A stretch of 64,000 nt of DNA, from NCBI GenBank assembly GCA_025464445.1, contig JAODLY010000027.1:1-64000 (forward strand). The letters are read 5' to 3'. This document shows positions 18,101 to 25,523 of this stretch, in pieces. The position numbers and the translations under genes are program-made. The notes beneath the pieces are model-generated. The model worked only from the letters and a program-made list of their open reading frames with translations, ran no database searches and was not told where the DNA came from. Source of the DNA: Rhodoglobus sp. (GTDB lineage: Bacteria > Actinomycetota > Actinomycetes > Actinomycetales > Microbacteriaceae). The stretch's first letter is position 1, and each line of letters opens with the position of its first letter.

Positions 18101-19368
18101 CCCCGACGATCACGATCACCGGCGGGGCGACTGTCCTTACCGCCGACTCCACCCCGACCATCTCGGGCACCTCGGATGCGGTCGGTCGGACGGTCACCGT
18201 GACGATAGCGGGCCAGACCCTCACTGCCGTCGTTCAATCCGGCGGTGCCTGGTCGGTCACAGCGGCGACTGTCGCTGACGGTCCGCATACCGCCATCGCG
18301 TCGGTGTCGGACGCCGCGGGCAACAGTGCGACGGCCCAACAGGTGCTGACGATCGACACCGTAGCGCCCACAGTAACGATCACTGGCGGGGCCACGGCGA
18401 GCACTGCTGACTCGACGCCAACCATTGTGGGAACTTCCGACGAGCTCGGCGGCACCGTGACGGTGACGATCGCAGGCCAGACACTTACGGCGACAGTCCA
18501 GCCCGATGGCAGCTGGTCGGTCACCTCGGCGACCCTTGCCGATGGCCCGCATACCGCCATCGCGTCGGTGTCGGACGCCGCGGGCAATAGCGCATCCGCT
18601 CAACAGATCCTCACCACCGACACCGTCGCACCCACTGTGACTATCGATGGCGGGGCGACCGCCACCACTGGAGATCTCACGCCGCTCATCTCGGGCACCT
18701 CGGATGCGATCGGCCGCACGGTAACGGTGACGGTGGCTGGCCAGACGCTCACCGGGGTTGTCCAAACCGATGGAACCTGGTCGGTGTCTGCGGCGACCCT
18801 GACGGAAACGGCCCATACGATCACTGCCTCCGTCACCGATCCCGCGGGTAACCTCGGCTCAGTGCAGCAGGTGCTCACGGTCAACTCCACGTTGCCGGTG
18901 ATCCTCATCGCGGGCGGGGCATCGGCGCAAACCCAAGACGCGACGCCGACGATCTCTGGGACGACGGACGCACCGACCGGATCGACAGTCACCGTCACAG
19001 TGGCCGGCCAGACTCTCACGGCGATCGTTACCAGCGGCGGCGGGTGGTCCGTGACCGCCGCGGCATTGGCCGAAGGGCCACACACGGCGGTAGCGTCCGT
19101 CACCGATGGCCTAGGACACACTGGAACGGCGCAGCAGACCCTGACCATCGACACGATCGGGCCGATCTACCCGATGAGTGCGTTTGTCTCCGGGCCCGCC
19201 GCAAACCCGTCATCCGCGTCACAGGGCCTCACCCTGGTGGTGGCCGCAGACTTCTCGCGGACACTCGCGGCCACAGGCGCGGCCAGCACGGTCGTCGCGC
19301 TAGTGGGCCTGGGGCTAATCGCGGGTGGCGCGGCCGGGCTGCTACTTTTTCGTCGGCGCACCCGCTGA
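15151..19368 (+). CDS. giant surface protein: signal peptide, DUF3494 ice-binding-like domain, 12 Ig-like repeats, LAATG-type sorting tail
   Basis: VDLGAASAYSVLGASTVTNTGATVVSNDLGVSPGTAITGFPPGLINGQTHAADPNAAAAQAALATAY...VFVFQAGSTLTTASSSTVRLVNGAQSANVFWQIGSSATLGTYSTFAGTIMALASVTVTTGVTVYGRALAQTAAVTLDTD is DUF3494-like. C-terminus LAATG-hydrophobic-RRRTR. Confidence 0.88.
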   Translation: MARTVQPPREPSGKCSMRVPMVTSTKARVRTSTTLKTTLKGMLAATGAFLLEVILASVPILPLPSAVAAPTSVDLGAASAYSVLGASTVTNTGATVVSNDLGVSPGTAITGFPPGLINGQTHAADPNAAAAQAALATAYTDAAGRTPSAPAVVGVYELGGTTFAPGVYAGASSLGITGTVTLDGGGDPTAVFVFQAGSTLTTASSSTVRLVNGAQSANVFWQIGSSATLGTYSTFAGTIMALASVTVTTGVTVYGRALAQTAAVTLDTDTFVTAAADNTSPSLTITGGATASTTDSTPTISGTSDELGGTVTVTIEVQALTATVQPDGAWSVTAATLADGPHTATASVSDAAGNSASAQQVLTIDATAPTITITGGATVLTADSTPTIVGTSDAVGRTVTVTIAGQTLTAVVQSGGAWSVTAATLADGPHTAAASVSDAAGNGASAQQVLTIDTVAPTVTITGGATASTADSTPTIVGTSDEFGATVTVTIAGQTLTAVVQPDGSWAVTAATLADGPHTAIASVSDAAGNSASAQQVLTIDATAPTITITGGATVLTADSTPTISGTSDELGATVTVTIEGQALTATVQPDGSWSVTAATLADGPHTAIASVSDAAGNSASAQQVLTIDATAPAITITGGATVLTADSTPTIVGASDAVGRTVTVTIAGQTLNAVVQSGGAWSVTAATLADGPHTATASVSDAAGNGASAQQVLTIDATAPTITITGGAAASTTDSTPTISGTSDELGGTVTVTIEGQALTATVQPDGSWSVTAATLADGPHTAMASVSDAAGNSASAQQVLTIDATAPAITITGGAAASTADSTPTIVGTSDAVGRTVTVTIAGQTLTAVVQSGGAWSVTAATLADGPHTAIASVSDAAGNSASAQQVLTIDATAPAITITGGATVLTADSTPTISGTSDAFARTVTVTIAGQTLTAVVQPDGSWAVTAATLADGPHTATASVSDAAGNSASAQQVLTIDATAPTITITGGATVLTADSTPTISGTSDAVGRTVTVTIAGQTLTAVVQSGGAWSVTAATVADGPHTAIASVSDAAGNSATAQQVLTIDTVAPTVTITGGATASTADSTPTIVGTSDELGGTVTVTIAGQTLTATVQPDGSWSVTSATLADGPHTAIASVSDAAGNSASAQQILTTDTVAPTVTIDGGATATTGDLTPLISGTSDAIGRTVTVTVAGQTLTGVVQTDGTWSVSAATLTETAHTITASVTDPAGNLGSVQQVLTVNSTLPVILIAGGASAQTQDATPTISGTTDAPTGSTVTVTVAGQTLTAIVTSGGGWSVTAAALAEGPHTAVASVTDGLGHTGTAQQTLTIDTIGPIYPMSAFVSGPAANPSSASQGLTLVVAADFSRTLAATGAASTVVALVGLGLIAGGAAGLLLFRRRTR
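16003..19173 (+). repeat. 12 in-frame tandem repeats of 264 bp (88 aa) encoding Ig-like domains
   Basis: 'cggggc' anchor recurs at 16011, 16275, 16539, 16803, 17067, 17331, 17595, 17859, 18123, 18387, 18651, 18915: exact 264-bp period. The last unit has one extra codon. Confidence 0.97.
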
Positions 19369-20256
19369 GTCGGTGACGGGCGTTTCGGCCGCAACCGCGT
19401 TCGACCTGCGGCTGCGGCGCACGAGCAGGATCGTCAGCAGGGTGATCAACGCGGCGAGCACGAGCCACGGCAGCAGCACGCCGAGCGCGACTACCAACCC
19501 CGCGAAGAAGGCAACAAAGGCTGCCCAGCCGGCGGCGAGGCCGGAGACGAAGGTGTTGGGCTCGGTCACGATAGCCTGCGCCGGGGAGACGAGGTTGAGC
19601 GTGACCGTCGACATCGCCACCTGGTCGGCGAGATAGCGCTGCTGGCTCTTGAGGCTTTCGAGCTCGCCCTGCCTGTCGGAGATCGCCGTCTCGAGGGCGA
19701 TGAGGTTGGTGGTGTCTGTCGCGGTGGCGAGCAGGGCCACGAGCCGGTCGACGGATGCCGAGAGCGCCGTGATGCGAGCATCCAGGTCTTGCGTCTGCAT
19801 CGTCACGTCACTCGTGGCGAGGGACACCTCCTGCACGGTGCCGAGGGCCTTGAGCTTGTCCAGCGTGGCGTCGAGCGCCGACACCGGGATGCGCAGCGTG
19901 AGTGTCGCGCTGGCCGAGGTGGTGTCCGTCGGGGCGTACTCGTTGCGGCCGTCTACCCGCCCCCCGGCCTGCTCGGTGATGCGGGCCGCTTCGGTCGCGG
20001 CATCCAGCGGCTTATCGACGACGACTGTCACATAGCCGGTCTCGATGACCTGCCGGTCGGTGGAGAAGGCGCTACCGGACGCGCTGCTGCCGGCCGAGCT
20101 GTCCATGGCTTTGGAGCCGTCGGTCGGGGCGGTACCTGGCTGCGCCTGCGGTGCGACCTCGCTGGATGTGGCCTGCGGGGAGTTCGCCGCCGCGCAGCCG
20201 GACAGGGCGAGAGCGGAGAGAACAAGAGCCGTGGGGATAAGTAGTGTGCGCCTCAT
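19342..20256 (-). CDS. DUF4349-like lipoprotein with C-terminal TM segment
   Basis: Lipobox LALSGCAAAN; VIETGYVTVVVDKPLDAATEAARITEQAGGRVDGRNEY...VSLATSDVTMQTQDLDARITALSASVDRL. Confidence 0.8.
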   Translation of the reverse strand: MRRTLLIPTALVLSALALSGCAAANSPQATSSEVAPQAQPGTAPTDGSKAMDSSAGSSASGSAFSTDRQVIETGYVTVVVDKPLDAATEAARITEQAGGRVDGRNEYAPTDTTSASATLTLRIPVSALDATLDKLKALGTVQEVSLATSDVTMQTQDLDARITALSASVDRLVALLATATDTTNLIALETAISDRQGELESLKSQQRYLADQVAMSTVTLNLVSPAQAIVTEPNTFVSGLAAGWAAFVAFFAGLVVALGVLLPWLVLAALITLLTILLVRRSRRSNAVAAETPVTDSAGAPTKK

Positions 20257-20374
20257 GGCTTCACCGTAATGAGAGGCCCGAACAGCCGCTACCCAACATT
20301 TTCGACTTCTCGTTCGTCACTGGCCCTATCCTCGATTCATCGGCGATTGCCGCACAGAGCGGGAGGGTTACATC

Positions 20375-20581
20375 ATGGGTTTGCTTGATGACGCCAAAGA
20401 GAACGTTGCAGAAGGCCTCGACAAGGCGAAGGACACCGCCGAAGAGGTCGGCGAGTTCGTCAAAGACAAGGCGGACGACGTCACAGGGTTCGTGACAGAC
20501 AAGGCAGCAGAGATCAAGGACAGGTTCGACGGCGACGACGAGGCGGCAACTCCGCCCGCCGCCACGCCACCTGCTCCCTGA
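20375..20581 (+). CDS. small (68 aa) charged amphipathic-helical protein
   Basis: MGLLDDAKENVAEGLDKAKDTAEEVGEFVKDKADDVTGFVTDKAAEIKDRFDGDDEAATPPAATPPAP; followed by a terminator-like hairpin. Confidence 0.75.
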   Translation: MGLLDDAKENVAEGLDKAKDTAEEVGEFVKDKADDVTGFVTDKAAEIKDRFDGDDEAATPPAATPPAP

Positions 20582-20593
20582 GCGCATCGACAA

Positions 20594-20621
20594 AGGCGGG
20601 GATCCGAAAGGGTCCCCGCCT
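20594..20621 (+). terminator. intrinsic-terminator-like hairpin
   Basis: AGGCGGGGA-tccgaaaggg-TCCCCGCCT. Confidence 0.65.
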
Positions 20622-20640
20622 CCGTCGTTAAGCTGGGGAG

Positions 20641-21627
20641 ATGAAAACCCGCACAGCGTCTCGACTCGGCCGCGAAGTATCCGTCATCGGCCTCGGCACC
20701 TGGCAGCTCGGAGCCGACTGGGGGGATGTGAGCGAAGCGGATGCCGCGGCGGTGCTCGAGGCATCCGTCGAGTCTGGCGTCACGATCTTCGACACCGCCG
20801 ACGTCTACGGAGACGGCCGGAGCGAGAGCATCATCGGATCCTTCCTGGCGGCGCACCCAGAGCTCGACATCTTCGTCGCCACGAAGATGGGCCGCCGTGT
20901 CGAGCAGAGGGCAGAGTTCTACACGCGGGAGAACTTCAGGGCATGGACCGACCGCTCACGCGCCAACCTGCGCATGGACACGCTCGACCTCGTGCAGCTG
21001 CACTGCCCGCCGACAGAAGTCATCGAGAGCGACCAGGTCTACGACTGGCTCGATGAGCTCGTCGCCGACGGCAGCATCGCCCGCTACGGTGTGAGCGTGG
21101 AGACGAGCGCCCAGGCGCTCGCGGCAATCGCGCGGCCGTCGGTCGCGAGCGTGCAGGTCGTGCTCAATGCGTTCCGGCTCAAGCCGCTCGACGAGGTGCT
21201 GCCCGCCGCACGGGATGCCGGTGTCGCGATCATCGCCCGGGTGCCGCTCGCCTCGGGCCTGCTCAGCGGCAAGTACACGAAAGACACGGTCTTCGCCGCA
21301 GACGACCATCGAACCTACAACCGGCACGGGGAGGCCTTCGACGCCGGCGAGACCTTCTCCGGCGTCGACTTCGAGCAGGGGGTGGCCGCCGCCCAGGAGT
21401 TCGCCGGGTTCGCCGACTCCCAGGGCCTCACGCCGCCGGTCGCCGCCATCGCCTGGCTCGCCCAGCTTCCGGGCGTCACCACGGTGATTCCGGGCGCCCG
21501 CTCGGTGGCGCAGGCGCGCTCGAACGCCTCGGCCGGATCCGTGGCCCAGCTCACGCCGGAGTTCACCGCCCAGGTGAACGCGCTCTACGACAGGTACTTC
21601 CGCAAGGCCGTCCATTCGCGATGGTGA
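20641..21627 (+). CDS. aldo/keto reductase
   Basis: MKTRTASRLGREVSVIGLGTWQLGADWG...IFDTADVYGDGRSESIIGSFL...LDLVQLHCPP. Confidence 0.92.
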   Translation: MKTRTASRLGREVSVIGLGTWQLGADWGDVSEADAAAVLEASVESGVTIFDTADVYGDGRSESIIGSFLAAHPELDIFVATKMGRRVEQRAEFYTRENFRAWTDRSRANLRMDTLDLVQLHCPPTEVIESDQVYDWLDELVADGSIARYGVSVETSAQALAAIARPSVASVQVVLNAFRLKPLDEVLPAARDAGVAIIARVPLASGLLSGKYTKDTVFAADDHRTYNRHGEAFDAGETFSGVDFEQGVAAAQEFAGFADSQGLTPPVAAIAWLAQLPGVTTVIPGARSVAQARSNASAGSVAQLTPEFTAQVNALYDRYFRKAVHSRW

Positions 21628-21655
21628 AGCAGGCACTCGTGGGCCCACCGACCCG

Positions 21656-22381
21656 CTAGTGCTCGACTAGCCAGCTCCGGATTGCCGCGACGGTTTCCCG
21701 TGGACTGTCGCGATGCGGGGAGTGCCCCGCGCCCTCGATGACCCGATACTCGATGAGCGGGTTCGCGATCGACTCGACGGTGCCCGGGTGCAGCATCGTG
21801 TAGACCGCGGGATCCCCGGCGAGGATGAGCGTCGGGACGCGCAGCGCCGTGGCCTCGGCCGTGACATCCCATCGCCCGGTGTCGATGAATGTCTGCACGA
21901 CGGCGGCAACATGCACGCGCTGCACCCCCGTGAGCTTGCTCGCACGATCGAGCTCGTGCCAGTGCGGGCGGTCGCGGGCTATCGACTCGGCGGTGTAGTC
22001 CAGTTCCGCTACCTGGTCGGCGATGATCGCTTCGGCCTGCTCCTCAGGCACGTCGAGCAGCGGGTCGAGCAGTACGAGCCTCGCCGTGAACCCCGCGCGT
22101 TGCGCGGCGAGCACGGACACCGCACCACCGAGCGAGTGCCCGACGACGAGGTTCCAGGCGTCGCCGGGCAGGTCGCCCGCGTAGTCGGCGAGGCGGTAAC
22201 GCGTTTCGCGCGCCGCCCCGCCGTGACCGCGCAGGTCGACCGCGGTTACGTGCCAGCCGTCGAGCGCGAGCTCTTCGGCGACGTGCCACCACGAGCCGGA
22301 GTCCGAACTCAGTCCATGCACGAGCAGCGCGCGCCGCGGTGAGAGCTTGTCGCCCCAGTGGCGTCGGGGGAGTGCGGTCAT
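21656..22381 (-). CDS. alpha/beta-fold hydrolase
   Basis: RRALLVHGLSSDSGSWWHVAEELALDGWHVTAVDLRGHGGA...NLVVGHSLGGAVSVLAAQ. Confidence 0.9.
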   Translation of the reverse strand: MTALPRRHWGDKLSPRRALLVHGLSSDSGSWWHVAEELALDGWHVTAVDLRGHGGAARETRYRLADYAGDLPGDAWNLVVGHSLGGAVSVLAAQRAGFTARLVLLDPLLDVPEEQAEAIIADQVAELDYTAESIARDRPHWHELDRASKLTGVQRVHVAAVVQTFIDTGRWDVTAEATALRVPTLILAGDPAVYTMLHPGTVESIANPLIEYRVIEGAGHSPHRDSPRETVAAIRSWLVEH

Positions 22382-22426
22382 GGCGTCACGCCCGCCCCAT
22401 CGGGATGCCCGCGCCGAGGCATCCCA

Positions 22427-23020
22427 TCATCGCGGCAGGTATTTCTCGATACTCGCCAAGTACGCCTCCGAGTCGAAGTCCTTCAGGAGTGCCGACTGCA
22501 GGATGTAACCCTGCGCGGAGCCGACGAAGATGTCGGTCTGCTCCTCGCCGAGTGCGTCGGCCACCGCGGGGGACAGCCCGTGCTCGCGCTGGTGCCAGAG
22601 CGAGATGTAGCCCGAATACACGGAGTGCAGTTGCGCGATGACGCCGACCGCGAGCCGCTTGATCGTCGGGTCGGTGACGGCCTCGCCCCAGAGTTGGACG
22701 AGGATGGATGCGCTGCCCATGTCTTGCAGCATGCCCGACATGAGCACCCGCACGAGGTGGGCCGGCGACGGCATGGCCTCGGTGGTGGCGAGCGCCTCGA
22801 CCTCTCCGACACGGGACCCCACAACCCTGCTCGCGACGTCGATCACCAGTTCAGACTTGCTGCGGTAGTGGCCGTAGATCGCCCCGGCCGAGAGGCCGGA
22901 CTCGGCGATGATGTCCGCCATCGACGTGGCCTGGAATCCCTTCCGGCGAAATGCCGCCATGGCCGCGGTGGCGATCTCGTCGCGTTTGGCGCTGCGGTAC
23001 TCGTCGGTGACCCTGGGCAT
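22427..23020 (-). CDS. TetR/AcrR-family transcriptional regulator
   Basis: MPRVTDEYRSAKRDEIATAAMAAFRRKGFQATSMADIIAESGLSAGAIYGHYRSKSELVIDV. Confidence 0.92.
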   Translation of the reverse strand: MPRVTDEYRSAKRDEIATAAMAAFRRKGFQATSMADIIAESGLSAGAIYGHYRSKSELVIDVASRVVGSRVGEVEALATTEAMPSPAHLVRVLMSGMLQDMGSASILVQLWGEAVTDPTIKRLAVGVIAQLHSVYSGYISLWHQREHGLSPAVADALGEEQTDIFVGSAQGYILQSALLKDFDSEAYLASIEKYLPR

Positions 23021-23035
23021 GGGTACACGATAAAA

Positions 23036-23051
23036 AAGAATGATCATTCTT
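23036..23051. promoter_or_regulatory. candidate TetR operator 1
   Basis: AAGAATGATCATTCTT, 16-bp perfect palindrome in the divergent tetR/membrane-protein intergenic region. Confidence 0.65.
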
Positions 23052-23083
23052 GACAACTCGACGCGCCGGGTGCACCATAAAAG

Positions 23084-23097
23084 AACGAACATTCGTT
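23084..23097. promoter_or_regulatory. candidate TetR operator 2
   Basis: AACGAA-CA-TTCGTT, 47 bp centre-to-centre from operator 1. Confidence 0.6.
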
Positions 23098-23112
23098 TTG
23101 AGAGGATCTATC

Positions 23113-24159
23113 GTGTCCACGACAGTCACCCACGAGCCGCATACCCCGTGGGGTCGCCTCATCGTCGCCGGGATCGGGCTCGCGGTAGTCCTGAGCGTGC
23201 TCGTGCTTGCCTTCCTTTGGCCGACGGTCACCGCTTCCGTCAAGAACCTGCCCATCGCCGTGGTCGGGGACGCCGCCACCACGAGCCAGCTCGAGAACGC
23301 CCTCGAGCAGAAGTCGCCAGGCACCTTCGACTTCCGCGAGGCCGCCGACCGGGCGGCCGCGGAGCAGCTCATCGAGACCCGGGATGTCTACGGCGCGATC
23401 GTGCTGGGCGCCTCGCCCGAGGTGCTCATCTCGACGGCGTCCAGTCCCGTCGCGGCACAGCTTCTCAGCGGGCTTGCCCCAGCGCTGCAGGCCCAGCTCA
23501 ATGCGGCTGTTGCGGCGCAGGGCATCCAGTTGCCTTCCCCGATAGTCGTGACCGTGACGGATGTCGTGCCTCTCGCCTCGACGGACGCGCGAGGCACGGC
23601 GCTCGCCGCGTCATCCTTCCCGCTCGTTCTCGGCGGCATGATCGGCGGGATCGCCATCTCGCTAGCCGTCGTCGGAGTGTGGCGGCGCGTGACCGCGGTG
23701 CTCGTGTATTCCGTGGTCGGCGGGCTCGCCCTCGCCGGGATCATGCAGGGGCAATTCGGCGCGCTGCAGGGCAGCTACCTGGTCAACTCGGCGGCGATCG
23801 CCCTCGCACTGCTCTCCATCTCCGGCGTCATCGTCGGCTTCGTCTCACTATTCGGCCCGGCCGGCGTCGCAGTGGGGCCGGTCGTCTACCTGCTCATCGC
23901 GAACCCCATCTCCTCTGCGGCGCAGCCGTACCAGTTCCTCGCAGAGCCGTGGGGCGCGGTCGGCCAGTGGTTCCCGCCGGGGGCTGCGGCGACCCTGCTT
24001 CGCGAGCTGTCGTACTTCCCGAAGGCCGACACCACGTTCCCCTGGCTCGTGCTCGCGGCTTGGGCGGTCGGCGGGTTGCTCATCGCGCTCCTCGGCCATT
24101 TCAGGAACACCGGCGCGGCGACCCGCGCCGCGCTCGAGGTGGCGGAGGCCGCGAGCTGA
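23113..24159 (+). CDS. YhgE/Pip- or ABC-2-permease-like membrane protein
   Basis: N-terminal TM, extracytoplasmic VVGDAATTSQLENALEQKSPGTFDFREAADRAAAEQLIETRDVYGAIVLG, then about 5 TM segments; divergent from the TetR gene. Confidence 0.75.
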   Translation: MSTTVTHEPHTPWGRLIVAGIGLAVVLSVLVLAFLWPTVTASVKNLPIAVVGDAATTSQLENALEQKSPGTFDFREAADRAAAEQLIETRDVYGAIVLGASPEVLISTASSPVAAQLLSGLAPALQAQLNAAVAAQGIQLPSPIVVTVTDVVPLASTDARGTALAASSFPLVLGGMIGGIAISLAVVGVWRRVTAVLVYSVVGGLALAGIMQGQFGALQGSYLVNSAAIALALLSISGVIVGFVSLFGPAGVAVGPVVYLLIANPISSAAQPYQFLAEPWGAVGQWFPPGAAATLLRELSYFPKADTTFPWLVLAAWAVGGLLIALLGHFRNTGAATRAALEVAEAAS

Positions 24160-24166
24160 GAGTCAT

Positions 24167-24204
24167 CCCGAACTGCCCGGACCTGTGAATCCGGGCAGTT
24201 CGGG
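24167..24204 (+). terminator. strong hairpin downstream of the membrane-protein gene, terminator-like
   Basis: CCCGAACTGCCCGG-acctgtgaat-CCGGGCAGTTCGGG: perfect 14-bp stem, 10-nt loop; no U tract. Confidence 0.55.
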
Positions 24205-24238
24205 CATAGGTGACGTGTCAACAGTGTTGGATGTACAC

Positions 24239-24802
24239 ATGACCTCACTCATGATCGTTGTCGGCAGTGTCCGCCCCGGCCGTATTGGACTGCCGATTGC
24301 GGAATGGGTGAAGTCGCAGGTCGAGCAGTATGCCGGGTTCGACAGCGTCGACTTCGCCGACCTCGCCGAAATCAACCTCCCATTCATGGACGAGCCGAAT
24401 CACCCGAGCAAGCGCGAATACACAAAGCCGCACACCATCGCGTGGAGCGAGCGAGTGGATGCCGCCGACGCCTTCGTCTTCGTGACCCCCGAGTACAACC
24501 ACAGCTTCTCGCCCGCACTCAAGAACGCCTTCGACTACCTCAACCAGGAGTGGTGGCGCAAAGCCGTCGGCTTCGTCAGCTACGGAGGGGTGTCGGGAGG
24601 CTCCCGCGGGGTTGTCGCGTTCGAGCCGGCATTCACCACGCTCGGCCTTGTCAAGACCGGCGCGAACGTGGAGATCCCGTTTGCGCGCACCCTCGTGAAC
24701 GATGGGGTGTTCACCCCGGGCGACAAGGAGACCGCGATCCTGCAGAAGATGCTCGGCGAGCTCGAGTCTCTCACCGGGGCGCTCAAGCCGCTGCGGTCGT
24801 AG
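24239..24802 (+). CDS. NADPH-dependent FMN reductase-like protein
   Basis: MIVVGSVRPGRIGLPIAEWVKSQVEQ...FVFVTPEYNHSFSPALKNAFDYLNQEWWRKAVGFVSYGGVSGGSRGV. Confidence 0.92.
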   Translation: MTSLMIVVGSVRPGRIGLPIAEWVKSQVEQYAGFDSVDFADLAEINLPFMDEPNHPSKREYTKPHTIAWSERVDAADAFVFVTPEYNHSFSPALKNAFDYLNQEWWRKAVGFVSYGGVSGGSRGVVAFEPAFTTLGLVKTGANVEIPFARTLVNDGVFTPGDKETAILQKMLGELESLTGALKPLRS

Positions 24803-24868
24803 GCAGCGGCGCGGCCTCCTTCACTTGCGGACTCGGCCTCCCTCCGCAGCGGACTCGGCCTCCCTCAC

Positions 24869-24919
24869 TTGCGGACTTCCGCCGGTATGCGCGTTACGTA
24901 TGGGGGCGAAAGTCCGCAA
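24869..24919. repeat. 51-bp inverted-repeat element, copy A
   Basis: TTGCGGACTTCCGCC - 21 nt - GGCGAAAGTCCGCAA (one mismatch in a 15-bp stem). Confidence 0.8.
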
Positions 24920-24977
24920 CTGGCGGGTTGAACGTCGCCGACGGCGCGGCCTCGCCCACGGCGCGGTACTGTCAGGC

Positions 24978-25355
24978 GTGACCGAATCGATTTCAGCCCA
25001 GCCCGCAGCCGCCAAGACCCGCCAACGTCGTACCTGGGACGTGGTGCTCACGATCGTCTTACTCGTGGCCTACCTGTTAGTCACGGGCGCCGTGAGCGGC
25101 TCTGGGTTGCTCTTCGCTTTTGCCAGCGACAGCTGCGGGGCCTCAAGCGTGTGCAACACCGACCAGCTGGCCGGCGCGATGCTCTTCGTGCTCGGGGGAG
25201 TGTGGGTCCCGTTCGTTCTTCTGCTGGTCCTCGCCATAGTGCTGCTCGTCACCCGTCGGCTCGCGTTCTGGGTGCCGGTGCTCGGCTTCGTTATCGCCAT
25301 TGCGATCCTCGTCGGAGGCTTCGCGCTCGTCACGGGAGCTGTGCGCCCGGCCTGA
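24978..25355 (+). CDS. small membrane protein, 4 predicted TM
   Basis: GTG start; RRTWDVVLTIVLLVAYLLVTGAVSG...AGAMLFVLGGVWVPFVLLLVLAIVLLV...FWVPVLGFVIAIAILVGGFALVTGAVRPA. Confidence 0.75.
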   Translation: MTESISAQPAAAKTRQRRTWDVVLTIVLLVAYLLVTGAVSGSGLLFAFASDSCGASSVCNTDQLAGAMLFVLGGVWVPFVLLLVLAIVLLVTRRLAFWVPVLGFVIAIAILVGGFALVTGAVRPA

Positions 25356-25451
25356 CCCGACCTCGTCACTTCGTGACCCGGCCACGTCATTCGTGCCTCG
25401 ACTACGTCCCGTCCGACTCGACCGCGTCACTTCGTGCCTCGACCACGTCAC

Positions 25452-25502
25452 TTGCGGACTTTCGCCGGTGTGGTGGTTAGGTATGAGGGCGAAAGTCCGC
25501 AA
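25452..25502. repeat. 51-bp inverted-repeat element, copy B
   Basis: TTGCGGACTTTCGCC - 21 nt - GGCGAAAGTCCGCAA, perfect 15-bp stem; loop similar to copy A (ggt.tg..g.tta.gtatg.g). Confidence 0.85.
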
Positions 25503-25523
25503 CTGACCGGTTTGCGCCGGCAC

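Noticed and set aside
15732-18816. Very long antisense ORFs (830 and 942 aa, minus) over the Ig-repeat gene
   Set aside because: They mirror the 264-bp repeat in other frames; a high-GC repeat with a multiple-of-3 period keeps several frames open. The translations look like antisense of GC-rich codons with no fold-like motifs.
16003-19173. CRISPR- or satellite-like array
   Set aside because: The 264-bp period is exactly in frame with a secreted multi-domain protein, so it is protein-coding.
23040-24188. 382-aa plus ORF overlapping the YhgE-like gene
   Set aside because: Alternative frame; Arg/Gly/Ala/His-rich with no TM pattern, whereas the frame used has coherent TM segments and a GTG start.
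24815-25505. CRISPR array near the repeat cluster
   Set aside because: Units are short, degenerate and contiguous; there are no unique spacers of uniform length and no cas genes.
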